Below are positions 7,475 through 13,565 of a stretch of DNA of 14,716 bases, piece by piece. Location: contig DAOUCS010000156.1 in the NCBI GenBank assembly GCA_034431815.1, positions 1 to 14,716 on the forward strand, in the 5' to 3' direction. Below the pieces are notes generated by a model. It did not search any database and was not told the DNA's origin. It saw only the letters and a program-made list of their open reading frames with translations. A program made the position numbers and the translations under genes. Every line of letters begins with the position of its first letter. The stretch's first letter is position 1. This DNA is from HRBIN29 sp034431815. GTDB lineage: Bacteria > Chloroflexota > Dehalococcoidia > Tepidiformales > Tepidiformaceae.

Positions 7475-8119
7475 CTACTCGAGCGTGCGGGAGGCCGCCG
7501 CCGTACGCACCGGGAGCGAGTCGCCGCTCGCCGGCCCCAGATACTGGACGATGACGACGACCGTCCCCTTGCGGTAGATGTCGGTCCACACCGTGTTCCC
7601 GTGGCTGTCGGGGTCGCGTGCTCGGTAGGTTCGGCGGTCGTCGCCCAGCGGGGGCGAAGCATCGTCGACCATCACCGCTTGGGCGCCGAACACCGTGGGC
7701 GGGGGCGTGCGGAGCGCCTCGGCCATGGCTGCGAACTGCTGGGCGGCAAAGCCAGGGTCGGCTCCAACGTAGGCGATGACCATCACCTGCTCGCCGCTCC
7801 CCTGGCGAACGTACAGCGTGCGGTGTCCTTCCCACTGCGGGCTGGCGAACGGTTCCGGCGCCGACTGGATCGGCTCGAATCCGAGGTCCGAAAGGTCTGG
7901 CATCCGCTCTTCGGCCGTGCGTGCCTGCGTCTGCTCCGTGGGCGGCCCCTTGGGCGGGTCGGACTGGCCGCCGCACGCGCCGAGGGCCGCTGCCAGCAAT
8001 ACGAGGAGCGCCGTCGCGGCTACCGCGCTCGCGCTGCGGCGCAGATGACGTCGGCCGCCTGGCTGGGGGTGAACTGGTCGGTAGAAATGGTGAGGTCGTA
8101 GGTCCAAGGGTCGAGCCAT
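7475..8119 (-). CDS. Putative secreted lipoprotein of unknown function; start uncertain
   Basis: The mature region is an exported, soluble alpha/beta-looking domain of about 165 residues. It is preceded by a clear lipoprotein signal: RRSASAVAATALLVLLAAALGAC, with the lipobox AALGAC and a Gly/Pro/Thr linker afterwards. No family is recognised. The only ATG in frame is at 8119, which would put 25 non-signal residues before the signal, overlap the kinase gene by 100 bases and leave no ribosome binding site. A CTG at 8044 would give a normal 24-residue signal peptide beginning LRRSAS, overlap the kinase gene by only 25 bases, and has an AGGCGG 10 bases upstream; a TTG also exists at 8107. I give the ATG boundary because it is canonical but consider CTG the more natural protein. 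It is downstream of and probably co-transcribed with the kinase-like gene. Confidence 0.75.
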   Translation of the reverse strand: MARPLDLRPHHFYRPVHPQPGGRRHLRRSASAVAATALLVLLAAALGACGGQSDPPKGPPTEQTQARTAEERMPDLSDLGFEPIQSAPEPFASPQWEGHRTLYVRQGSGEQVMVIAYVGADPGFAAQQFAAMAEALRTPPPTVFGAQAVMVDDASPPLGDDRRTYRARDPDSHGNTVWTDIYRKGTVVVIVQYLGPASGDSLPVRTAAASRTLE

Positions 8120-8655
8120 CCGGTGTTGTAGAAGCGCTCGAAGTAGTCGAGCCGCTCCCGGTCCGTGCGTTCTACCGTCTTGAGCGCCTCCTTCTCGTCG
8201 ACGCCCATGCCCGCCATGATGCGCCGGGCCCGCACTTCGGGCGAGCCAGTAACCAACACCTTCAGGGTGTCGGGCCGCTTCCGCAGGATCACCTGTGCGG
8301 CGTGCCCGACGATGACGCAGTTTCCTTCCTGGGCGAGGTCCCGGATGACCTGTTCGATGAACTGTCGGTAGTCGGTCGAGGTGAAGAGGGGACTCGTGGC
8401 GAGCGGCACCGGGTCGGCCCAGGCTGCGGCCGGCGTCGACGGCGTGCGGGCCAGCGCCTCGAGGATTCGCGTGAGGAGCGAGGGCGTGTGTTCAGCTTCC
8501 GAAACGGTATCCGGCGAAACGCCCGCCTCCCGTGCAGCCTGCTGGACGATTTGGTAATCGACGTACCGGAAGTGCAGCCGCTCGGCGACGAACCGGGCTA
8601 CCTCTTCCCCAGCGGTGCCGACCTGACGGGCAATGGTGACGACGCGGGTGTTCAT
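8020..8655 (-). CDS. Cytidylate-kinase-like family protein
   Basis: The 211-residue protein fits the cytidylate-kinase-like family (Pfam Cytidylate_kin2), which is distinct from the essential CMP kinase Cmk. Visible features are the N-terminal strand and loop VVTIARQVGTAGEEVA (5-20) in the P-loop position, an FRYVDYQIVQQAA segment (29-41), CVIVGHAAQVIL, which fits the family's 'VIvGRGA' strand (here GHA instead of GRG), and VLVTGSPEVRARRI, the LID-like arginine helix. The Walker A lysine is absent, as in other members, which have a GSGG-type loop. The substrate is not established for this family, so CMP kinase activity should not be assumed. The ATG at 8655 has GTGAGGG about 7 bases upstream. 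The gene is 72 bases downstream of the HD gene and overlaps the lipoprotein gene. Confidence 0.85.
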   Translation of the reverse strand: MNTRVVTIARQVGTAGEEVARFVAERLHFRYVDYQIVQQAAREAGVSPDTVSEAEHTPSLLTRILEALARTPSTPAAAWADPVPLATSPLFTSTDYRQFIEQVIRDLAQEGNCVIVGHAAQVILRKRPDTLKVLVTGSPEVRARRIMAGMGVDEKEALKTVERTDRERLDYFERFYNTGWLDPWTYDLTISTDQFTPSQAADVICAAARAR

Positions 8656-8689
8656 GGCGCCCTCACGGGGTGATGGGTGCGGGCGCCAT
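8654..8689. repeat. 8-bp inverted repeat spanning the start of the kinase-like gene
   Basis: ATGGCGCC (8654-8661) and GGCGCCAT (8682-8689) are perfect reverse complements 20 bases apart. One arm contains part of the kinase start codon on the minus strand; the other overlaps the candidate -10 TACAAT. It could be an operator, or in a longer message a hairpin that hides the ribosome binding site and start codon. Confidence 0.35.
8663..8689 (-). other. Eight-codon mini-ORF just before the kinase-like gene
   Basis: On the minus strand ATG at 8689 opens MAPAPITP and stops at 8663, 7 bases before the kinase ATG. If the message starts upstream of 8689 it could be a leader cistron. If TACAAT at 8688-8693 is the -10, it would not be transcribed. 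Chance is a fair explanation. Confidence 0.15.
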
Positions 8690-8693
8690 TGTA
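8688..8693 (-). promoter_or_regulatory. Candidate -10 element for the kinase-like/lipoprotein genes
   Basis: On the minus strand the bases read TACAAT, five of six matches to consensus, about 32 bases before the ATG at 8655. TTCACC lies upstream but with a 20-base spacer, which is too long for a good -35. It suggests the kinase and lipoprotein genes may have their own promoter in the 72-base gap after the HD gene. Confidence 0.4.
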
Positions 8694-8727
8694 CTCGCTT
8701 TCCGCGAACGGATGGTGAATCGGCCCC

Positions 8728-10014
8728 TCAGTGGAGCCCGGCCATCGCGTCGTGGACGGCGTCGACCAGGTGCTCGAGCAGTGCGCCGTCGAAGCGGCTG
8801 CCCGCCTGGCCTTCGAGGACCAGGAAGGCCTCCTCCGGCGGCATGGCCTTGCGGTAGGGCCGTTCGCTCGTGAGTGACAGGTACGCCTCGGCCAGCCCGA
8901 TGATTTGCGACTCGATGGGGACCTCGGCGCCTTCGAGCATCCCTGGGTATCCCTTACCGTCGATGCGCTCGTGATGGCATCCCACCCACCAGGCGATGGC
9001 GCCGAAACCGGGCACCTCGGAGAGGATGTCGCGGGCGTACACCGGATGGAGCTGCACCGCTGTCAGCTCGTGCACGGTGAGGATGTCCGGCTTGGCAAGG
9101 AATTGGACGGGCACCCCCAGCGTGCCGATGTCGTGGAGGAGCGCGGCGGCATGGACAAGCTTGGCACGCTCCTCTGGCATGCCCCAACGCCGGGCGATGT
9201 CGTAGGCGAGGCGCGCCACCCGCCGGCCGGAGTCCTGCGGCCGCTGATTACGAAGGTCCACGAGATCGGCGATGACGCCGAGCGTCTCGAACAGCTCCTG
9301 CTCCGAAAGAATGCCGCCGTAATTCAGGGCCATCAGGCTCGTCGCGAGGTCGTTGTCGAAGAGCCGAAGCCAGAAGTCGTCCTCGCTCACGATCCTTGCC
9401 AGGACCTCGGCCAGGTCGGGGTCGACTTCGTTGCCTGCCATATCCCGAAGCAGCTTCGGAGCCTCCTTACGAAGGAAGAGCGGTGACTTCGCCCGCTCCA
9501 ACAGCGCATCGAACCGGTCGGCAAGTGCGGCGATGCGGCCCACGATGGGGAAGTGCTGCTCAGGGAGGGCAGGTTGTCCGTCACCGCTCTGCCAGCAGTG
9601 ATGGTGTGTCGCGATCCCTTCGGCGACGCTCTCGGAGAGCCCCAATCGTCGGGCGAAGCGTGCGCCCAGGGTGGCGTGGGCCGTCATCAGCTCCAGTTTC
9701 GAACGCCAGGGAGCCTGGCCGGCGTCTGCGGGCGCCCGGCCGGCCGCCATCCCCATGTCGTGGAGGAGGCAGGCAAAGAACGATGCCTCCACCAAGGAGG
9801 GCTCGAGGTCGATGGCGGCGGCAACGGTGAGGCCGACGTACGCCAGACGCTGGGCGTGCCCCGGCCTCCGCCCTTCGGCCAGGTCGAATGCGCGGCTCAG
9901 CCCGGTCAGCAGCGTGGCGCGCGAAAGCGCCCCGCTCAACGCCGGCGCGGGCTCCTCGTACAGAACCGGGTCGAGAAACTCGGCGCCGAGCGCCTCGATC
10001 GGGGAGGTCGTCAT
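8728..10014 (-). CDS. Tandem HD-domain protein with C-terminal HD-GYP-type domain
   Basis: The 428-residue protein has two HD modules. The N-terminal one carries the metal-ligand pattern H53, H85-D86, H113, H137-H139 and D166 (LADRFDAL), but its GYP region is lost. The C-terminal one carries H294-D295, H323, H347-H348 and a true HHERIDGKGYP (347-357). It lacks the usual first histidine (SGRRV at 262-266), has Thr for the conserved Lys after HDIG (T298), and Glu for the Asp in the ADxxDA segment (E376). HD-GYP domains usually degrade cyclic di-GMP; whether this one does is open. No receiver, PAS, HAMP or membrane segment is visible, so it should be a free cytoplasmic protein. The ATG at 10014 is chosen because the first domain begins shortly after; the frame stays open to 10209 but that extension is low-complexity and overlaps the divergent start. 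Confidence 0.87.
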   Translation of the reverse strand: MTTSPIEALGAEFLDPVLYEEPAPALSGALSRATLLTGLSRAFDLAEGRRPGHAQRLAYVGLTVAAAIDLEPSLVEASFFACLLHDMGMAAGRAPADAGQAPWRSKLELMTAHATLGARFARRLGLSESVAEGIATHHHCWQSGDGQPALPEQHFPIVGRIAALADRFDALLERAKSPLFLRKEAPKLLRDMAGNEVDPDLAEVLARIVSEDDFWLRLFDNDLATSLMALNYGGILSEQELFETLGVIADLVDLRNQRPQDSGRRVARLAYDIARRWGMPEERAKLVHAAALLHDIGTLGVPVQFLAKPDILTVHELTAVQLHPVYARDILSEVPGFGAIAWWVGCHHERIDGKGYPGMLEGAEVPIESQIIGLAEAYLSLTSERPYRKAMPPEEAFLVLEGQAGSRFDGALLEHLVDAVHDAMAGLH

Positions 10015-10207
10015 GGGTGGCGGCCCTTGCTCCGCGTGCGGGTCTCGATCGTTCCTTCGGCGGGCGGATGCCTCTTCCCCAGGGTCAAAACGGCTGCCGG
10101 TCGGTAACCGAGGGAAATCCCGGACCGTCCGGACCGCTGCGCAGTTGTAGATCGTGCTGCCGGCGCGTACGATGCCGCCGCACCGACAACGTCCCGGGAG
10201 TAATGTC
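10015..10207. promoter_or_regulatory. Divergent intergenic region with two palindromes and promoter-like hexamers
   Basis: The 193 bases separate the HD gene (minus) from the crotonase gene (plus). Two perfect odd-length palindromes lie 8 bases apart: TCGGT-A-ACCGA (10101-10111) and CCGGAC-C-GTCCGG (10120-10132). On the plus strand TTGTAG (10145-10150) and TACGAT (10168-10173) are spaced by 17 bases, as a weak promoter for the crotonase gene would be. On the minus strand TTGACC (10083-10088) could be a -35 for the HD gene, but no good -10 follows. The palindromes sit upstream of both promoters, where a shared regulator could bind. Confidence 0.4.
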
Positions 10208-11056
10208 ATGACGTCCTACGAAACAATCCTCACCGACGTGCGGGGCCGCGTGGCCATCATCACGCTCAACCGCCCCGAGAAGCTCAACGCCCTCAGCGCC
10301 CAGATGAGCGAGGAGCTGCGCCAGGCGGTCCTGGCCTTCGATGCCGACGATGAGATCGGCGCCATCCTGCTCACGGGGGCGGGCCGTGGGTTCTGCTCCG
10401 GCGCCGACGTGACGGGCTGGGGGCGCGCACTCGAGAGCGAGCCCGACCCCGGCCGCCGCATGGAGCAGGCCGCTGCCCAGGCCAGCGAGACATGGACCGA
10501 TCTATGGGCGCGGGTGAAGCCCACCGTAGTCGCGATGAACGGCGACGCCATCGGCGCGGGGCTCACGATCACCCTCGGCTGCGATTACCGCATCGCCGCC
10601 GAACATGCCCGCATCTCGATGCGCTTCGCGGCTATGGGGGTGATGCCGGAGCTCGAAAGCACGCGGCTGCTGCCCCACATCATCGGCCTCTCGCGCGCCC
10701 TCGATGTGATGCTCACCGGCGAGCTCATCTCGGCTCCCCGGGCAGCCGAGCTCGGCATCGTCAACGAGTGCGTTCCCGCCGATCGCCTCATGGAGCGGGC
10801 GCTTGAGAAAGCGAACCAGTATGCGCGCCTCCACCCGCAGACCACGCGGGCTGTCAAGCAGCTCGTGTGGGCCAACGTGTTCGAGTCGGATACGGAGGCC
10901 GTGAAGCGGCGGGAGCGGCTCGCGTTCGCCGAAGCGCAGCGGCGCCCCTCTCACCGAGAAGCCGTGAGGGCGTTCCTCGAAAAGCGCGAACCCGACTTCT
11001 ACCGGGCTGTGCGCGAAGCGGCGGCCGGCGGTTCGCCCGAACGCAGCGGGGCGTAG
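10208..11056 (+). CDS. Enoyl-CoA hydratase/isomerase (crotonase) family protein
   Basis: This 282-residue soluble acyl-CoA enzyme shows the crotonase fold: NRPEKLNALS (21-30), the first oxyanion-hole strand GRGFCSGADVTGWG (59-72), the second NGDAIGAGLTITLGCDYRIAAE (111-132), then MPELESTRLLPHIIG (146-160) and TGELISAPRAAELGIVNECVP. Aligned by eye with rat mitochondrial enoyl-CoA hydratase, the two catalytic glutamates are replaced by T120 and F140. An acidic residue, E148 in PEL, sits where delta3,delta2-enoyl-CoA isomerases have their catalytic Glu (PEGCSS-type). It may therefore be an isomerase or another crotonase-family activity. The ATG at 10208 is preceded by CGGGAG. Neighbours give no pathway: the next genes are CBS and korAB. 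Confidence 0.9.
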   Translation: MTSYETILTDVRGRVAIITLNRPEKLNALSAQMSEELRQAVLAFDADDEIGAILLTGAGRGFCSGADVTGWGRALESEPDPGRRMEQAAAQASETWTDLWARVKPTVVAMNGDAIGAGLTITLGCDYRIAAEHARISMRFAAMGVMPELESTRLLPHIIGLSRALDVMLTGELISAPRAAELGIVNECVPADRLMERALEKANQYARLHPQTTRAVKQLVWANVFESDTEAVKRRERLAFAEAQRRPSHREAVRAFLEKREPDFYRAVREAAAGGSPERSGA

Positions 11057-11106
11057 CGAACCGCGAACGGCCGATTGTCCGGGGTGCGCTGCCGGACTCG
11101 CCGGGG

Positions 11107-11112
11107 TAGACT
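11107..11112 (+). promoter_or_regulatory. Candidate -10 element before the CBS/korAB genes
   Basis: TAGACT, with GGGG before it and ATATC after it, lies 42 bases before the ATG at 11155 in the 98-base gap after the crotonase gene. It is identical to the hexamer before the helicase gene. No clear -35 is present at 16-18 bases. It would allow the CBS-korA-korB group to be transcribed separately. Confidence 0.3.
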
Positions 11113-11154
11113 ATATCTTGCCGGCAGCCTTCACGCTTGCCGTGCGAGACACGG

Positions 11155-11631
11155 ATGGATAGGTCTCGGCTGCAGCGGTTCTTCAACTCTCCGGTCGGCG
11201 AGCTCGAGCTCGTAACTCCCCCGTTAGTAGCTCCCGAGACCCCGGTGCGGGATGCCGTTGCAGCGATGGCGGAAGGCGCCCAGTCGTGCGTCTTGGCCGT
11301 CCGCGACGGCGAGCTTGTGGGCATATTCACCGAACGTGACGTTCTGACGAAATGCATGGGGGAGGGGTTCGATTGGAGTCAGCCCCTCGCCCAGGTGATG
11401 GCGCCGGGCGCGCCCGTCGTCATCCAGCGGAGCCGGCCCGTGGGCGAGGCCGTGGCTCTCATGCGGAAGCATCGCTACCGCACGCTGCCGGTCGTCGACG
11501 AGTCGCGGAGGCTCGTCGGACTCCTTCGCCTCCAGGAGTTGCTCCACGCCTTGGCGGAGGCGTACCCCGAGGAAGTCCTGAACATCCCTCCACGGCCGCA
11601 TCAGGTCATGGAGACGCGGGAAGGTGGTTAG
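11155..11631 (+). CDS. CBS-domain pair protein
   Basis: The 158-residue protein consists of two CBS motifs (a Bateman module) and little else. CBS1 is about 12-74, ending in DGELVGIFTERDVL (51-64); CBS2 is about 78-135, with RYRTLPVVDESRRLVGLL (107-124 region). The tail carries PEEVLNIPPRPHQ (138-150). CBS pairs bind adenosine nucleotides (AMP, ADP, ATP) or S-adenosylmethionine and act as energy sensors. It ends 8 bases before korA, so it is most likely co-transcribed and may tune KorAB or signal energy state. This role is inference from position. ATG at 11155 was preferred over an in-frame TTG at 11137, which would add six residues without a better ribosome binding site. Confidence 0.9.
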   Translation: MDRSRLQRFFNSPVGELELVTPPLVAPETPVRDAVAAMAEGAQSCVLAVRDGELVGIFTERDVLTKCMGEGFDWSQPLAQVMAPGAPVVIQRSRPVGEAVALMRKHRYRTLPVVDESRRLVGLLRLQELLHALAEAYPEEVLNIPPRPHQVMETREGG

Positions 11632-11639
11632 CGAGGGCT

Positions 11640-13562
11640 ATGACGACCGAATCTCCCACACGCCGTGAGGTCCGCATCGAAGAACGCGACCGGATGACCG
11701 TCCGTTTCGCGGGCGACTCCGGCGACGGGATGCAGCTCACCGGCACCCAGTTCACCCGAACGACGGTCATCTACGGAAACGATATCGCCACGCTCCCGGA
11801 TTTCCCCGCCGAGATCCGCGCGCCCCAGGGCTCGCTCCCCGGCGTTTCGGGGTTCCAGCTCTCGTTCGCCAGCACGGACATCAAGACGCCGGGCGACCAG
11901 CCCGATGCCTTGGTTGCCCTGAATCCCGCCGCCCTGCGCGTCAACATCGGCGACTTGAAACCCGGCGGCCTCATCATCGTCGACGAGGCCGAGTTCAACC
12001 CACAGAACCTGAAGAAGGCGGGCTACGAGTCGAATCCCCTCGAGGACGGCTCCCTCTCTGGGTACCAGGTCTTCCGGGTCAATATCACGAAGCAGACGGA
12101 AGAGGCGCTCGAAGGGCTCGACCTCCCGCCCAACCGGCGGTACCAGTCGCGCAACTTCTACGCCCTTGGACTGGTGCTCTGGCTCTTCGACCGCACCCTC
12201 GACACCACGATCAAGTGGGCAACCGATCGCTTCAAGCGGAACCCGGAGATCCTGGAAGCGAATCTCCGCGCGCTGAAGGCGGGCTACGCCTTCGGCGAAA
12301 CGGCGGAGATGTTCCACGTCCGCTACGAAGTCCCGCCTGCCAAGGTCCAGCCTGGCCTCTACCGCCATATCAGCGGGAACGAGGCGACGGCACTCGGGTT
12401 CTTGGCGGCGTCGGTCCTCTCCGGCTTGCCGCTCGTGTACGCCAGCTACCCGATCACGCCTGCCTCCGACATCCTCCACGAGCTCTCCAAGCTGAAGGCC
12501 TTCGGGGTAAAGACCATCCAGGCCGAGGACGAAATCGCGGCCATGTGCATGGCCATCGGAGCGGCGTACGCCGGTCACCTCGGTCTCACCGGAACGAGCG
12601 GGCCGGGCCTTGCCTTGAAGAGCGAGGCGCTGAACCTCGCGGTGATGGCCGAGCTGCCCGTGGTGGTCATCGACGTGCAACGAGCCGGCCCCAGCACGGG
12701 CATGCCCACGAAGACCGAGCAGGCCGACCTCCTCCAGGCGATGTTCGGCCGAAACGGGGACTCGCCCGTGGCGGTAGTGGCCCCGGCAACGCCGTCCGAC
12801 TGCTTCATGATGGCCATCGAGGCCTTCCGCATCGCCCTGAAGTACATGGTCCCCGTGGTGTTCCTCAGCGAGGGATACCTGGCCAACGGCTCCGAACCAT
12901 GGCGGATTCCGTCGCTCGACGAGCTGCCGCGAATTGAATGGCACTACGCTGCCGAACGTACCGATGGGGCGGACGGGAAGTTCAACCCCTACCAGCGTGA
13001 TCCCGTGACGATGGCCCGACCATGGGCCGTGCCAGGACAGCGGGGCTTGCAGCACCGCATCGGCGGGTTGGAGAAGTCCGGCGACACGGGGGACATCAGC
13101 TATGACCCGGGCAATCACCACCGGATGACGTTGGCCCGGAAGGCGAAGGTGGAACGCATCGTACAGGACATCCCTCCCGCCAAGGTGGAGGGACCGGAAG
13201 AGGGCGAGCTCCTGATTGTGGGATGGGGCGGCACGTACGGTGCTATCAGTACAGCCGCCGAGAACGCCCGAAAGGCTGGGAAGAGCGTCGCGCACCTCCA
13301 CCTTCGCTACTTGAACCCGATGCCCGCGAACGTCGGCGACATCTTGAAGCGCTACCGCAAGGTGCTTGTGCCGGAGCTGAACACCGGCCAGCTCTGCCTG
13401 CTGCTGCGCGCCAAGTACCTGGTCGACGCAATTCCGTTCAACAAGATTGCCGGCCAGCCGTTCAAAATCGCGGAGATCGAGGCGAAGATTGATGAGGTGC
13501 TCGGCCTCCGCGGTCCCTACGAGCTCGAATTCGGCCCGGCCTCGGTGCTGGGCGGAGGGTGA
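11640..13562 (+). CDS. korA: 2-oxoacid:ferredoxin oxidoreductase subunit alpha (gamma-alpha fusion), probably 2-oxoglutarate
   Basis: KorA with KorB oxidatively decarboxylates a 2-oxoacid with CoA and passes electrons to ferredoxin. The 640-residue chain is the fused form: a gamma domain first (FAGDSGDGMQLTG, 23-35; PDFPAEIRAPQGSLPGVSGFQ region near 55-75), a linker, then the alpha pyrimidine-binding domain from about 246 (GNEATALGF), with YPITPASD (270-277), the AEDEIAAM segment and RAGPSTGMPTKTEQADL (348-364). These last motifs fit 2-oxoglutarate-type enzymes, but pyruvate or branched-chain substrates cannot be excluded by eye. The C-terminal domain (about 510-640) resembles the domain II/transketolase C-terminal part. 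The ATG at 11640, with GAGGG just before it, is preferred; the frame extends further upstream inside the CBS gene. KorB follows after 3 bases. Confidence 0.94.
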   Translation: MTTESPTRREVRIEERDRMTVRFAGDSGDGMQLTGTQFTRTTVIYGNDIATLPDFPAEIRAPQGSLPGVSGFQLSFASTDIKTPGDQPDALVALNPAALRVNIGDLKPGGLIIVDEAEFNPQNLKKAGYESNPLEDGSLSGYQVFRVNITKQTEEALEGLDLPPNRRYQSRNFYALGLVLWLFDRTLDTTIKWATDRFKRNPEILEANLRALKAGYAFGETAEMFHVRYEVPPAKVQPGLYRHISGNEATALGFLAASVLSGLPLVYASYPITPASDILHELSKLKAFGVKTIQAEDEIAAMCMAIGAAYAGHLGLTGTSGPGLALKSEALNLAVMAELPVVVIDVQRAGPSTGMPTKTEQADLLQAMFGRNGDSPVAVVAPATPSDCFMMAIEAFRIALKYMVPVVFLSEGYLANGSEPWRIPSLDELPRIEWHYAAERTDGADGKFNPYQRDPVTMARPWAVPGQRGLQHRIGGLEKSGDTGDISYDPGNHHRMTLARKAKVERIVQDIPPAKVEGPEEGELLIVGWGGTYGAISTAAENARKAGKSVAHLHLRYLNPMPANVGDILKRYRKVLVPELNTGQLCLLLRAKYLVDAIPFNKIAGQPFKIAEIEAKIDEVLGLRGPYELEFGPASVLGGG

Positions 13563-13565
13563 CAG

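Noticed and set aside
8020..8655. Calling this gene cmk (CMP kinase)
   Set aside because: The P-loop lacks the GxGK lysine and the protein matches the cytidylate-kinase-like family, whose substrate is not established.
10015..10209. N-terminal extension of the tandem HD protein by 65 residues
   Set aside because: The extension is compositionally odd, would overlap the start of the divergent crotonase gene and would leave no promoter room; ATG at 10014 precedes the first domain closely.
11352..11639. N-terminal extension of KorA by 96 residues
   Set aside because: It overlaps the CBS gene out of frame and has no similarity to the gamma domain, which begins just after ATG 11640.
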